NCBI GenBank assembly: GCA_018666155.1
Contig: JABJAH010000037.1
Coordinates: forward strand, 309,270-373,269
Origin: Rhodospirillaceae bacterium
GTDB lineage: Bacteria > Pseudomonadota > Alphaproteobacteria > Rhodospirillales > Rhodospirillaceae
Direction of reading: 5' to 3'
Length of the DNA: 64,000 bases
A model generated the notes under the pieces. That model had not been told where the DNA came from. It saw only the letters and a list, made by a program, of their open reading frames with translations, and did no database searches. The position numbers and the translations under genes were made by a program. Shown piece by piece: positions 55,252-64,000 of this stretch (position 1 is its first letter; each line of letters begins with the position of its first letter).

Positions 55252-56985
55252 CTAGTCTTGCTCTTCAATCGCACGAACCCGCTCAATAGTCGCCCCTGGG
55301 AAAGAATCAAGAATGGATTTAACAAAAGGGTCAGCCGATGCCTTCGCGATCTCTTGCTCGTGCAACGTCGGTTCACCGGCTTCATTGGAAATACTGACGA
55401 CCCAACGCTCACCGGTTTCCTCTTTCAGAAAAGCACCGAGTTTTCCAGCAACGTCTTGAGGTGTCCCTTCCTTCGGTCGAATTTCAATCCGACCCAGTTC
55501 AAACCGGACCAGATGAACGGTGTGGATTAACTGACCGGCCAGGGTTGCTTGTCGTTTGACCTCACACAGCGCAACGACATCTGCTAGCGATGCCAAAGGA
55601 GGGGGTGCGTCCGCTGTCACCACTGGCGGCGCGTCAAGCACGACATCTGGAATGGGTGCTGAAACGGCTACGGCTGAGCCAGACGGCGTCACAACCGAAG
55701 CCGCCGTTGGTGTCATCGGCGCAGACGCTTGAGCAGAGGGCGCTGGGCTGGGCGTGGGGGATGCTGGCCGGTCGGCCGCCGCTGTTGCGCCGCCTTGCGG
55801 CCCCAACGCTTTGACCGCGTCCTCAGGTGTCGGTAGATCAGCGGCATAAGCCAACCGCACTAGGGTCATTTCGACGGCCTGCAGCGGCATTGGAGCGGTG
55901 CGCGCTTCTCCCAGGCCCTTGAGTAGCATCTGCCAAGTCCGTGTCAGCACGGGCATGGAGAGAGCCACAGCCATATCCTTGCCACGTGTCCGTTCCGCTT
56001 CAGCTACCAGCGCATCATCGGCACCATCCGGGGCAACCTTGAGACGGGTCAGCCAATGGGTGAGTTCAAGTAAATCTTGCAATACGACCAGAGGGTCGGC
56101 ACCGGACGCGTACTGGTTCGCGAGAAGATCAAGACCGCTTTTAACGTCGCCCCGCATCACGGAGTCGAGCAAATCGAACACCTGCACCCGGTCAGCAAGA
56201 CCGAGCATGTCGCGCACCTGCGCTTCGTCGACAGTGGGTGTGTCGTCACCCGATGATGATTGCGAGATCGCTTGGTCAAGAATGGAAAGACCATCACGGG
56301 CGGACCCATCGGCGGCGCGAGCGATTAGCGCTAAAGCATCGTCAGCAATTTGCGCGCCTTCTTTATTGGCTACCTCTTTAAACAATCCACTGAGATGCTC
56401 AGCGCTGATGCGCCGTAAATCAAACCGCTGACAGCGGGACAGTACAGTCACAGGAACTTTGCGGATTTCCGTCGTCGCGAAAATAAACTTCACGTGCTCG
56501 GGCGGCTCTTCCAGAGTCTTGAGCAAGGCGTTGAAGGCCTGGTTCGACAGCATGTGCACTTCATCGATGATGTAAATCTTGGTGCGTGCCGAGGTTGGAC
56601 GATAGCGCACGCCATCAAGCAACTCTCTGATGTCATCAACGCCTGTGCGGCTTGCCGCATCCATTTCCAAAACGTCAACGTGGCGATCTTCTGCAATAGA
56701 TTTGCAATGCTCGCATACGCCACAGGGCGATGCGGTCGCGTTACCTGTGCCGTCGGCGCCGATACAATTCAGCGCGCGGGCGATGAGGCGGGCTGTTGTC
56801 GTTTTGCCGGTTCCACGTACACCCGTAAGCATATACGCCTGGGCCAGTCGGCCCGACGCGATCGCATTTGTAAGGGTGCGGACGACTGTGTCTTGGCCGA
56901 CGAGGTCATCAAAAGTGGCCGGGCGGTATTTCCGCGCCAGCACCTGATAAGCCGCCTTTGGTGACGGGGCGGGCTCGTCGGTCAT
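55252..56985 (-). CDS. dnaX: DNA polymerase III subunit gamma/tau
   Basis: 577 residues. It is the clamp-loader ATPase and tau scaffold. Walker A is [20 protein letters not shown]. The zinc module [26 protein letters not shown] follows, then Walker B with IIDEVHML, and the sensor region [25 protein letters not shown]. Domain III continues to about 370. A Pro/Ala/Ser-rich linker (about 385-450) leads to the tau C-terminal region. The SRP RNA gene is about 42 bases upstream on the same strand. Confidence 0.97.
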   Translation of the reverse strand: MTDEPAPSPKAAYQVLARKYRPATFDDLVGQDTVVRTLTNAIASGRLAQAYMLTGVRGTGKTTTARLIARALNCIGADGTGNATASPCGVCEHCKSIAEDRHVDVLEMDAASRTGVDDIRELLDGVRYRPTSARTKIYIIDEVHMLSNQAFNALLKTLEEPPEHVKFIFATTEIRKVPVTVLSRCQRFDLRRISAEHLSGLFKEVANKEGAQIADDALALIARAADGSARDGLSILDQAISQSSSGDDTPTVDEAQVRDMLGLADRVQVFDLLDSVMRGDVKSGLDLLANQYASGADPLVVLQDLLELTHWLTRLKVAPDGADDALVAEAERTRGKDMAVALSMPVLTRTWQMLLKGLGEARTAPMPLQAVEMTLVRLAYAADLPTPEDAVKALGPQGGATAAADRPASPTPSPAPSAQASAPMTPTAASVVTPSGSAVAVSAPIPDVVLDAPPVVTADAPPPLASLADVVALCEVKRQATLAGQLIHTVHLVRFELGRIEIRPKEGTPQDVAGKLGAFLKEETGERWVVSISNEAGEPTLHEQEIAKASADPFVKSILDSFPGATIERVRAIEEQD

Positions 56986-57027
56986 AACGCGTTCATCCGT
57001 AAGACGGTCCTGGCGGGATTAAAAGGT

Positions 57028-57122
57028 GAGGTCCTGACGGCGACCCAGGCGGAAACTCGTTACGGCTGCTTCCTTCCGGACCTGACCGGGTTGGCGAGGC
57101 GCCCGTCCACCGCCAGTCCCTC
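57028..57122 (-). ncRNA. ffs: Signal recognition particle RNA (4.5S-type)
   Basis: On the minus strand it contains the invariant SRP domain IV region GGTCAGGTCCGGAAGGAAGC followed by AGCC, which is the Ffh-binding hairpin. The ends GAGG...CCTC and ACTGGCGG/CCGTCAG pair to form the long terminal helix. The length of about 95 bases is the short bacterial form. A T-run (TTTTAA) follows the 3' end, and a strong extended -10 promoter precedes the 5' end. Its place before dnaX is usual in alphaproteobacteria. Confidence 0.95.
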
Positions 57123-57128
57123 AAGGGC

Positions 57129-57137
57129 ATTATATCA
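57129..57137 (-). promoter_or_regulatory. Extended -10 promoter of the SRP RNA gene
   Basis: The minus strand reads TGATATAAT, a perfect extended -10 (TGn plus TATAAT). Transcription would begin at about 57122, the exact start of the predicted SRP RNA. A TTGCGT at 57159-57154 is a weak -35 with a long 19-base spacer. Confidence 0.75.
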
Positions 57138-57233
57138 AACGTCCGGCACGCCGACGCAAGAGGTTCTGGGGTCCAGACTTGCCAAAGTGGCCCTAACGCT
57201 TCAAATAACAGCAATAAACCTAAGTATATGAAG

Positions 57234-57242
57234 TTATCCACA
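57234..57242 (+). other. Consensus DnaA-box-like sequence before gpmI
   Basis: TTATCCACA, the full DnaA box consensus, lies five bases before the gpmI start, in the divergent gap that also holds the SRP RNA promoter. One site cannot define an origin, and a chance match in 64 kb is not unlikely. It could still place gpmI or the SRP RNA under DnaA control. Confidence 0.35.
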
Positions 57243-57246
57243 GGCT

Positions 57247-58833
57247 ATGAGTGACCAAACCGAGCATAACGGCAAAGTGAAACCCGTGGTTCTCTGCATC
57301 CTCGATGGATGGGGACATCGGGACGAGCGTGACAACAACGCTATCGCGCTCGCTAAGACGCCAACGTGGGACCGGTGGATGGCCACAACTGGGCGGCCCC
57401 ACGCGCTTGTGGAAACCAGCGGTTTGGATGTCGGCTTGCCGGATGGCCAGATGGGAAATTCAGAAGTCGGCCACATGAATATCGGCGCTGGCAGAGTTGT
57501 GCTTCAGGGTTTGCCGCAAATTAATGCTGCGATCACAGAGGGATCCTTCGGATCGCGACCCGTACTAACGAACTTTATTGCTACCCTAAAAGCGAGCGGC
57601 GGTGCTTGCCATTTGATGGGTCTGGTCTCACCAGGTGGTGTGCACGCCCATCAGACTCATATCGTAGCTTTGGCTCAGGCCGCGTCTAAGGCCGGTATAC
57701 CCGTTCGCATTCATGCCTTTCTGGATGGCCGCGATACGCCACCCCAATCCGCTCTCGAATACATGTCCCAATTCATCGCGGATATTGAACCCTTGAACGA
57801 TGTTGTGATCGCAACCGTATCGGGCCGGTATTACAGCATGGATCGTGACAACCGGTGGGATCGGGTGGAACGCGCATTCACCGTTTTGGTTGACGGTGCG
57901 GATACATCAGCGCCCGACGCACTAACAGCGATCAAAGCCTCATACGCGGACGGCAAGACCGACGAGTTTATCGATCCGGTCGTCATTGACGGCTACACTG
58001 GTATGACGGATGGCGACAGCATCATCATGGCCAACTTCCGGGCGGACCGAGCCCGTGAAATTCTGTCTGCGTTGTTAGAGCCGGAGTTCGATGGATTTGC
58101 CCGTGGGCGTGTGCCCCGGTTCACATCAGCGCTCGGCATGGCCGAGTACTCGACTGACCTCTCTGAGAAAATGGCGGTTCTATTCCCGTCCGAAGCGCCA
58201 CAAAACGGGCTTGGTCAGGTGGTCGCTGATGCGGGCCTAAAACAGTTACGCATTGCCGAAACTGAGAAGTACGCCCACGTCACTTTCTTTCTGAACGGCG
58301 GCATAGAAACGGAATTCCCGGGCGAGCAACGGATTCTGGTGCCAAGCCCAAAAGTCGCAACCTATGACCAAGAGCCTGCCATGTCCGCGGCTGAAGTCAC
58401 CGACAAACTGGTCGAAGCGATTGAATCCAGTCAGTTTGATTTGGTCGTTGTCAACTATGCCAACGGCGACATGGTTGGGCACACCGGAATTCTATCGGCC
58501 GCCATGACCGCCGCTGAAACCATCGACGCCTGCCTCACGCGGCTGGAGCAAGCCGTAGAAGAGGCCGGTGGCGCCATGCTGGTCACCGCTGACCATGGCA
58601 ATTGTGAGTTGATGGAAGACCCTGAAACAAAGGCGCCGCACACTGCGCATACGATTGGCACCGTGCCCGTGGTCTTGGTGAGTCCCGCGATAAACGCTGG
58701 ATTACATGATGGTCGGCTGGCCGACCTCGCCCCGACGGTTCTTGATCTGATGGGCCTGCCACAACCCACAGCCATGACAGGGCAGTCCCTGCTGGACCTG
58801 GATGACACCGCGCGGCGCCGTGCAGCGGAATAA
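57247..58833 (+). CDS. gpmI: 2,3-bisphosphoglycerate-independent phosphoglycerate mutase
   Basis: 528 residues. It interconverts 3- and 2-phosphoglycerate using two Mn ions. Metal motif LCILDGWGHRD is at the N-terminus. The phospho-acceptor Ser is in MGNSEVGHMNIGAGRVVLQ. Other marks are MGLVSPGGVHAHQTHIVALA, AFLDGRDTPPQSAL, GRYYSMDRDNRWDRVERA, MANFRADRAREI, NYANGDMVGHTG and VTADHGNCELM. It overlaps the EnvC-like gene by 32 bases. Confidence 0.97.
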   Translation: MSDQTEHNGKVKPVVLCILDGWGHRDERDNNAIALAKTPTWDRWMATTGRPHALVETSGLDVGLPDGQMGNSEVGHMNIGAGRVVLQGLPQINAAITEGSFGSRPVLTNFIATLKASGGACHLMGLVSPGGVHAHQTHIVALAQAASKAGIPVRIHAFLDGRDTPPQSALEYMSQFIADIEPLNDVVIATVSGRYYSMDRDNRWDRVERAFTVLVDGADTSAPDALTAIKASYADGKTDEFIDPVVIDGYTGMTDGDSIIMANFRADRAREILSALLEPEFDGFARGRVPRFTSALGMAEYSTDLSEKMAVLFPSEAPQNGLGQVVADAGLKQLRIAETEKYAHVTFFLNGGIETEFPGEQRILVPSPKVATYDQEPAMSAAEVTDKLVEAIESSQFDLVVVNYANGDMVGHTGILSAAMTAAETIDACLTRLEQAVEEAGGAMLVTADHGNCELMEDPETKAPHTAHTIGTVPVVLVSPAINAGLHDGRLADLAPTVLDLMGLPQPTAMTGQSLLDLDDTARRRAAE

Positions 58834-60103
58834 ATCCACGCATCGCGTTCTGTTCATCGCCGCCTTAGCCGCCATCACGACAGCGCTCATCATTCCAATC
58901 AATCTTTACGCTCAAGAAGACAATAGCTCGCCAAGACCATCCGATCTGCAAGCCGTCGAGCAGGACCTGAAGCGAGAACAAGCGGCAAGAGATAGCGCAA
59001 CGAAGCAAGCTGAACGTGCCGCGTCTGAGGCCGCGACACTTCAGAGCGATATGATTGATGCCGCCCGCCAAATCCAAGACCGTGAACGGACACTGACTGA
59101 TCTCGAAGCTCAGCTGACTGACCTAGAAGAACAACGAGCGGAGATGTCTACCACGTTGATCAAGAAAGACGCGCAGATGCGTGAGGTTCTCCTCGCCCTA
59201 GAGCGTCTTGCAGTGCGGCCAACGGATGCCCTGCTCCTTCAACCCCTGCGGCCGTCGGACGCCATACGATCTGGGTTGGTTCTGTCCGCTGCTATTCCGG
59301 CACTCACGGAAAATGCGGCAAGGCTACAGATCGAACTTGAAGCCTTGTATGCGACCCGGACGGCAATCATTGACCGGCGCTCTACCCTCGCCATAGAGGC
59401 GTTAAGTCTTATCGAAGATCAAACACGTCTTGAACGCCTCCATACGGAAAAGGCCTCCCTCCAGAAGGGGCTTGAGCGACAAGCGACGGACGCAGAAAAA
59501 CGTGTCGCAGCACTAGCGCGGGAAGCCAACGACCTTCGTGACCTTCTGGATCGAGTGATCGCCGATCGCAGGCGGCAGGATGCAGAAGAGGCCGATAGGG
59601 CCGCTCGTGACGCCCCGATTCTCACTCCGCCGGATGGCGCAGCACCAACCCCCGATATTGTGGCTGCACGCCGGCCAGAACCACCGATCGCCGCTCGATC
59701 TTTCTCAAAAGCACGCGGAACGCTGCCGTTTCCTGTCGAAGGGCGGTTATCGCAGCGATATGGTGAAAATACAGAAAGCGATGGTCTCGCTAAAGGAATT
59801 GTCATTACTACAAGGACTGCAGCCCAGGTGGTCTCACCTTTTGACGGAGTCGTCGCATTTGCCGGAACGTTCCGTGGCTACGGCCAACTCTTGATCCTGG
59901 AACACAGCGAGGGATACCATACCCTTCTGGCCGGTATGAGCCGCCTTGATGGCGCTGTTGGCCAGCGCGTTTTGGCCGGGGAACCGGTGGGTGTAATGTC
60001 ACCGGAAGGCGACCCCTCACTATATGTTGAATTGCGGCGGGACGGCCAACCCATTAATCCGTTGCCATGGCTGGCAACTCGAACCGATGAGAAGAGTGGA
60101 TGA
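58802..60103 (+). CDS. EnvC-like murein hydrolase activator
   Basis: 433 residues from ATG 58802, inside the gpmI 3' end. A signal anchor (VLFIAALAAITTALIIPINLYA) is followed by a long coiled coil (about 45-270). A degenerate LytM (M23) domain fills about 315-430. The canonical zinc ligands are lost: the HxGxD position reads KGIVI, and the HxH position reads SLYVELR. Only the His in ILEHSEGYHTLLAGM remains. This is the EnvC situation, in which the domain activates amidases rather than cutting peptidoglycan. ATGA overlap with ctpA. Confidence 0.88.
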   Translation: MTPRGAVQRNKSTHRVLFIAALAAITTALIIPINLYAQEDNSSPRPSDLQAVEQDLKREQAARDSATKQAERAASEAATLQSDMIDAARQIQDRERTLTDLEAQLTDLEEQRAEMSTTLIKKDAQMREVLLALERLAVRPTDALLLQPLRPSDAIRSGLVLSAAIPALTENAARLQIELEALYATRTAIIDRRSTLAIEALSLIEDQTRLERLHTEKASLQKGLERQATDAEKRVAALAREANDLRDLLDRVIADRRRQDAEEADRAARDAPILTPPDGAAPTPDIVAARRPEPPIAARSFSKARGTLPFPVEGRLSQRYGENTESDGLAKGIVITTRTAAQVVSPFDGVVAFAGTFRGYGQLLILEHSEGYHTLLAGMSRLDGAVGQRVLAGEPVGVMSPEGDPSLYVELRRDGQPINPLPWLATRTDEKSG

Positions 60104-61383
60104 TCCGAACTTATATAGTTTCTTTTAGCGCTTTGGTGTTTGGTGCGTCTTTGGCGTTTACCGCAAACGCTGACGATAAATTTTCCGACGATACCTATCG
60201 GCAGCTCGAGTTATTCGGGAACGTCTTTGAGCGCGTTCGCAAGGGTTATGTCGAAGATGTTTCGGATCAAGATTTGATCGAAGCCGCGATCAACGGCATG
60301 CTGACCTCATTGGACCCACACTCGAGTTTCATGACGGCAAAAAGCTTCGGCGACATGCAGGAGCAGACCAAGGGTGAGTTTGGTGGTCTAGGTATAGAAG
60401 TCACGATGGAAAATGGCTTTGTCAAAGTTGTCACTCCTATTGATGACACACCTGCCTATGAAGCTGGCATGCAGCCCAACGATTACATCACCACGATTGA
60501 TGGCGAGAGCGTGCTCGGACTAACCCTTAATGACGCTGTCGAAATGATGCGCGGCTTAGTGGATACAGATATCACGATCGGAGTCCGCCGCGAGGGCGTA
60601 GAACCGTTTGACGTAACCCTGACTCGGGCCGTGATCAAAATTCGTTCCGTGCGCTATCGGACGGAAGGTGATGTTGGTTATATCCGCATCACCTCATTCA
60701 ATGAGCAGACGCAACGCGGTCTCGAAGAAGGCATTGCAAGCATCAAAGATGAGTTGGGGGGCACATTAAAAGGATATGTCCTCGACCTACGCAACAATCC
60801 AGGCGGCTTGCTTGATCAGGCTGAGTCCGTTTCCGACACTTTTCTGGACCGCGGTGAAATCGTATCAACCCGCACACGGTACAGTGAAGAAACCAAACGC
60901 ACGACGGCCAAGAAGGGTGATTTGACCGACGGTATGCCGGTGGTGGTGCTGATCAATGATGGATCAGCCTCTGCTTCGGAAATCGTTGCTGGGGCGCTCC
61001 AAGATCACGGGCGGGCTATCATTCTCGGCACCAAGTCTTTCGGCAAAGGGTCCGTACAAACCATTATTCCGATGCAAGACAATAGCGCCATGCGCCTCAC
61101 CACCGCGCGCTATTACACTCCATCAGGGCGCTCGATCCAGGGCACCGGGATCGAGCCGGACATTCTGGTCCGCCCAGCAACGGTCGAGCGTTTGGCTCAA
61201 CGTAGCAGCCGCAGCGAAGCCAGTTTGCGGGGATCATTGGAGAACGACACGCTGGACGATGGCATTGAGGAAGATGAGGCCGCCAGCGAGCGTACAACCC
61301 AGGACGTAGATGATTACCAGCTGGCCCGGGCTCTTGATCTCATTCAGGGCCTCGCCCTGTATCGCCAGACGTTGACGAACTAA
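60100..61383 (+). CDS. ctpA: Carboxy-terminal processing protease (S41)
   Basis: 427 residues. The signal peptide ends FTANA (about 24). The PDZ domain is at about 93-170 (GGLGIEVTMENGFVKVVTPIDDTPAYEAGMQ). The S41 core is at about 180-345, with GSASASEIVAGAL giving catalytic Ser291 and SFGKGSVQT giving Lys316. It degrades or trims periplasmic and envelope proteins. EnvC and CtpA genes are coupled by a four-base overlap, which fits a shared role in cell-wall remodelling. Confidence 0.95.
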   Translation: MIRTYIVSFSALVFGASLAFTANADDKFSDDTYRQLELFGNVFERVRKGYVEDVSDQDLIEAAINGMLTSLDPHSSFMTAKSFGDMQEQTKGEFGGLGIEVTMENGFVKVVTPIDDTPAYEAGMQPNDYITTIDGESVLGLTLNDAVEMMRGLVDTDITIGVRREGVEPFDVTLTRAVIKIRSVRYRTEGDVGYIRITSFNEQTQRGLEEGIASIKDELGGTLKGYVLDLRNNPGGLLDQAESVSDTFLDRGEIVSTRTRYSEETKRTTAKKGDLTDGMPVVVLINDGSASASEIVAGALQDHGRAIILGTKSFGKGSVQTIIPMQDNSAMRLTTARYYTPSGRSIQGTGIEPDILVRPATVERLAQRSSRSEASLRGSLENDTLDDGIEEDEAASERTTQDVDDYQLARALDLIQGLALYRQTLTN

Positions 61384-61400
61384 GGCTAAAAAGCCTTTCT
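61382..61400 (+). terminator. Weak rho-independent terminator after ctpA
   Basis: AAGGCT (61382-61387) pairs with AGCCTT (61392-61397) around an AAAA loop, followed by TCT. The stem starts in the ctpA stop codon. It is short, so terminator strength is doubtful. Confidence 0.45.
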
Positions 61401-61408
61401 AGACCTAG

Positions 61409-61430
61409 GTTAAGGGCCTGTTAAGGGCCT
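61409..61430 (+). promoter_or_regulatory. Two tandem GTTAAGGGCCT repeats forming a CtrA-type site
   Basis: GTTAAGGGCCT occurs twice with no gap (61409-61419, 61420-61430). This gives TTAA-N7-TTAA (61410-61413 and 61421-61424), the spacing recognised by the alphaproteobacterial cell-cycle regulator CtrA. It lies about 60 bases before the divergent polysaccharide deacetylase gene. CtrA control is inferred from motif and spacing. Confidence 0.55.
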
Positions 61431-61487
61431 CGCGGTAGTACTTGCGTGAGGGAATGCGTGTAACCCAACACGGTGGGGGAGATGGCT

Positions 61488-63113
61488 ATGGCCTTTTCCA
61501 TATCGTCAATAACGGACCTGCTTAAGCGCAATAAAAAAGCGCAGGATCCGTTTGGCGGCGACGACGAAGATTTTTACGACGAGGACGTGTTCGACGATGA
61601 GTCGGACGGCGGAACTCTTGGTAGAAAAATTGCCCTGGGGTTCAGCGGCCTCTTAGGCGTTCTTATCGTCGGGTTTATCACTACCGCTATTATGACTGCG
61701 GACGAAACTGCCGGACCAGTGAGCGGCGCCATTCCCACTGAAATTGCACAGGTTGTCTCAGAGGACGGCGAAGTCCTGCAGACCTTTGATATACCAGACG
61801 CGACCACAGCAGAGAGTCCCGCTGCGCCAGCAGCTGGCGGACCTATTGCGCTGCCACCACTTACATCTGACGCGCCTGCGTCTGGCACAGCCATGCCAAC
61901 GGCATCAACTGCCATTGTCGACGACTCAACGGCCGAGACAGACAAATCCTCAGCCCGCCGCCCCTGGCTTGGTGGCGGAGCCGGAGCCCCGACCGGAACG
62001 CGACTGACCCGTGAGCAGCCGATGCCCGGAGCAGCCCCAGGCCGCGCCGCATCTATGGACGATCTCTTGCGGCAGTCCCGAGAAAACAACCCTACCCCGC
62101 GGCCTGTCGCGCAGATGCCCGCCAGCGACACCGCGGACGTGCCAACCGGCACCACAGATATGGCTGCCATACCGTCGATGGCGGAGGATAATGACCCTCA
62201 AGAGGCCATGCCTCTGGAGCAAGCGCCGATAGCACCGACCAACGTGATACCAATGGCCTTGCCTGATCCTGGATTGGTGCCCGGTGCACCGCGTCGTTTT
62301 GCTCAAAGCGAGAATGCCGACGCCGGGCCGGCGATCGCCGGTGGCGCTCCCCGCCTCACTGAACCCGTATTGCCGCCAACGGACAGCCGTGCCATCAGCG
62401 CCGCGCCGCCACGCTTCACGACGCTGCCCGACGCCGAGCAACTGGTTCAGGACCCCAATGCTAAAGCCCGTGTCGCCATAATTGTCGAAGGCCTTGGGCT
62501 CAACCGCTCTGCCACGGATGCGGCCATTGAGTCCCTGCCGCCGTCCGTAACACTGGCCTTTAGCCCCTATGCTCGCAATCTAGCTGACTGGGTGGCCAAG
62601 GCGATCGAAGCGGGCCATGAAGTGCTTATTGAAGTACCGATGGAGAGCAAACGCTTTCCCGCCGATGACCCAGGCCCGCTTGGCCTACTGACATCCTTGG
62701 ATCAGATCGAAAATGTCGAACGTCTCACGGCAATCCTCGCGGAATCAGCCGGGTCTGCCGGGGTTTTAGACACCAGTGGCAGCCGCTTCCGGGAATCAAC
62801 CGAGCACATCAATCTCGTGATGAACAATCTGGATGCCCGCGGTCTGTTCTATGTTCAAGGCCGACCGGGATTGCGCCTCGGCAATGACCGAGTCGCAACA
62901 GCCACGGCCGACATCGTCATCGATGAACGGGCCTTTAGAGCGGCCATCGATGCGCGTCTCGATTACATCGAACGCCTGGCCAAATACCAAGGCAGCTCGG
63001 TCGCCGTCGCCTCCGCGAAGCCGGTGACCTTTGAGCGGATAACATTGTGGTTAGATGAAGTCGGTCGCCGGGGAGTTGCGGTCGCGCCCGTCTCCCAAGT
63101 CCTGATCCAATAG
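61488..63113 (+). CDS. Divergent polysaccharide deacetylase family protein (YibQ-like)
   Basis: 541 residues from ATG 61488, which has GGGGGA seven bases upstream; in-frame GTG 61473 and ATG 61482 are alternatives. An acidic N-terminus (DDEDFYDEDVFDDESDGG) precedes one membrane helix (about 47-68) and a long Pro/Ala/Thr-rich region to about 300. The C-terminal 240 residues form the DUF610-type deacetylase-like domain (ARVAIIVEGLGLNRSATDAAIESLPPSVTLAFSPYA, EVLIEVPMES, GVLDTSGSRFRES, FYVQGRPG). The catalytic residues of true NodB deacetylases are not evident. Envelope location is likely. Confidence 0.9.
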   Translation: MAFSISSITDLLKRNKKAQDPFGGDDEDFYDEDVFDDESDGGTLGRKIALGFSGLLGVLIVGFITTAIMTADETAGPVSGAIPTEIAQVVSEDGEVLQTFDIPDATTAESPAAPAAGGPIALPPLTSDAPASGTAMPTASTAIVDDSTAETDKSSARRPWLGGGAGAPTGTRLTREQPMPGAAPGRAASMDDLLRQSRENNPTPRPVAQMPASDTADVPTGTTDMAAIPSMAEDNDPQEAMPLEQAPIAPTNVIPMALPDPGLVPGAPRRFAQSENADAGPAIAGGAPRLTEPVLPPTDSRAISAAPPRFTTLPDAEQLVQDPNAKARVAIIVEGLGLNRSATDAAIESLPPSVTLAFSPYARNLADWVAKAIEAGHEVLIEVPMESKRFPADDPGPLGLLTSLDQIENVERLTAILAESAGSAGVLDTSGSRFRESTEHINLVMNNLDARGLFYVQGRPGLRLGNDRVATATADIVIDERAFRAAIDARLDYIERLAKYQGSSVAVASAKPVTFERITLWLDEVGRRGVAVAPVSQVLIQ

Positions 63114-63125
63114 AACTTATTCACA

Positions 63126-63605
63126 ATGACCGCGCCTGAAAAACCCTACCGCCAGGGCGTCGGGGTTGTCCTTTTAAACGATGTTGGAAAGGTGTTCGTT
63201 GCCCAGCGCATCGACACCACAGAGCCCGCTTGGCAAATGCCCCAGGGCGGAATTGATAAGGGTGAAGATCCTTACGCCGCCGCCGTCCGTGAACTCGAAG
63301 AAGAGACAGGGGTCACAAGTGCAACGCTCATCGCAGAAACCAATGACTGGCTCCGCTACGACTTGCCGCCCGATCTTCAGACAAAAATGTGGAAAGGCAA
63401 ATATCGCGGCCAGGAACAGAAATGGTATCTCATGAGGTTCACTGGCACAGACGATGAAATCAATTTAGATACGGAACACCCCGAATTCTCAGAATGGAGA
63501 TGGGCCGACTTCAGGACAGTTCCGGAGCTCATCGTTGAGTTCAAACAAGACCTTTACTGGCAGGTCGTCGATGCCTTTTCAGATCACATCGGACCTAAGG
63601 CCTAA
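63126..63605 (+). CDS. rppH: RNA pyrophosphohydrolase
   Basis: 159 residues. It removes pyrophosphate from 5'-triphosphate mRNA to start decay. The Nudix box is complete: [23 protein letters not shown]. The N-terminus [23 protein letters not shown] and the PQGGID element match RppH/NudH. It follows the YibQ-like gene by 12 bases and converges on atpC. Confidence 0.95.
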   Translation: MTAPEKPYRQGVGVVLLNDVGKVFVAQRIDTTEPAWQMPQGGIDKGEDPYAAAVRELEEETGVTSATLIAETNDWLRYDLPPDLQTKMWKGKYRGQEQKWYLMRFTGTDDEINLDTEHPEFSEWRWADFRTVPELIVEFKQDLYWQVVDAFSDHIGPKA

Positions 63606-63673
63606 TTATTGAATAACTGGGTGCTGCCGAAAATTTCGACTTTTGATCGCGCTCACCCAACACAACACCTGAG

Positions 63674-63696
63674 TTAACGCGCTTTTAGTGCGTTAA
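63674..63696. terminator. Bidirectional hairpin between rppH and atpC
   Basis: TTAACGCGC (63674-63682) pairs with GTGCGTTAA (63688-63696), with one G-T wobble, around a TTTTA loop. It sits midway between two convergent stops. No long T-run follows on either side, so it may terminate weakly in both directions or protect the ends. Confidence 0.55.
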
Positions 63697-63707
63697 GGGC
63701 TGGCCTC

Positions 63708-64000
63708 TTAAGCAGCAGCCTCTGCCATTGCCCGGGCCATTTCTTCAACTATGAAGAGTTTCTTTTCAGCCGCAGCGCTATCACCGTCTGTATCAGCAGA
63801 CTGGATAAGCTCTTCAGCAGCGGAGCGGCGTTCCGCAATATTGTCGGCCGTTATCTCATCAATCGCGATCGCTTCGTCGACCAACAAGGTGCAACCTTCG
63901 GGGTTCACTTCTGCAAAACCACCATCGACAAAAAACTGCTTAGCCGGCGCATCGGTCACACCGTCATGCACAGACACAACACCTGGGCGCAATGTCGAAA
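63708..64000 (-). CDS. atpC: ATP synthase epsilon subunit (5' end cut by window edge)
   Basis: The frame enters at base 64000 and ends at TAA 63710-63708, giving about 97 residues. The stretch STLRPGVVSVHDGVTDAPAKQFFVDGGFAEVNPEGCTLLVDEAI is the epsilon beta-sandwich (F1 central stalk). A short helical C-terminus follows. The start lies outside the window. The rest of the atp operon would be beyond 64000. Confidence 0.93.
   Translation of the reverse strand, partial: STLRPGVVSVHDGVTDAPAKQFFVDGGFAEVNPEGCTLLVDEAIAIDEITADNIAERRSAAEELIQSADTDGDSAAAEKKLFIVEEMARAMAEAAA

Noticed and set aside
57123..57246. Chromosome origin
   Set aside because: Only one DnaA box, no AT-rich array of repeats, and no dnaA, dnaN or hemE nearby. 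rpmH in this window is also not beside dnaA.
1..64000. CRISPR array or phage-defence system
   Set aside because: No regular repeat-spacer pattern, cas gene or known defence domain was seen.

Overview
The window is a chromosomal segment of an alphaproteobacterium, most likely a free-living member of the Rhodospirillales or a related marine lineage. The evidence is gene order and family content. The run atpC / rppH / divergent polysaccharide deacetylase / ctpA / envC-like / gpmI, the run SRP RNA / dnaX / ybaB / recR, the run rpmH / rnpA / yidD / yidC / engB / argB, and dapD / dapE followed by the def / fmt / truA group are all familiar alphaproteobacterial arrangements. PAS_5 and DUF2336 proteins, a CtrA-type TTAA-N7-TTAA site and moderate GC content fit the same group. 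No insertion sequence, prophage, integrase or CRISPR array was seen.

Layout. 1-7.5 kb: a truncated GST-fold gene, a secreted protein with two HdeA-like repeats, an acyl-CoA ligase, and a co-directional run (orphan TRAP substrate-binding protein, GST, unknown DUF3108-like protein, MmgE/PrpD, PAS_5 protein) that looks metabolic. 7.5-26.6 kb: a surface polysaccharide locus. It holds a glycosyltransferase fused to a phosphoglycosyl transferase, a GT-C type membrane protein, the dTDP-L-rhamnose operon rmlCBDA, an O-antigen ligase/polymerase-like protein, several GT2 and GT4 enzymes, a Wzm/Wzt ABC exporter whose Wzt has a C-terminal sugar-recognition domain, and a 1045-residue methyltransferase-RgpF-GT2 protein. 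Together these could start a glycan on undecaprenyl phosphate, extend it with rhamnose and other sugars, modify it, and export it.

26.7-35 kb: an HI0933-type flavoprotein, tRNA-Arg(ACG), a lipoprotein, panC/panB, and a three-gene unit of TVP38 membrane protein, disulfide oxidoreductase and orphan histidine kinase. 35-40 kb: rpmH to argB plus a HAD nucleotidase, driven by a near-consensus sigma-70 promoter with a terminator-like hairpin in the rpmH leader. 40-43 kb: a signalling cluster of DUF2336, GGDEF and PAS proteins. The PAS and GGDEF genes appear to be one PAS-PAS-GAF-GGDEF gene cut by a single in-frame TAA. 43-49 kb: dapD-dapE and a membrane protein, facing def-fmt-GNAT-truA. 49-54 kb: a small membrane protein, DUF4139, RmuC, an SPFH/NfeD pair and a DUF4136 lipoprotein. 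54-64 kb: recR, ybaB, dnaX and SRP RNA on the minus strand, then gpmI, an EnvC-like factor, ctpA, a YibQ-type protein and rppH on the plus strand, ending in truncated atpC.

Most of the window is housekeeping. The most unusual material is the polysaccharide locus (two multi-domain fusions), the interrupted diguanylate cyclase gene, and several regulatory sites readable directly from the sequence.
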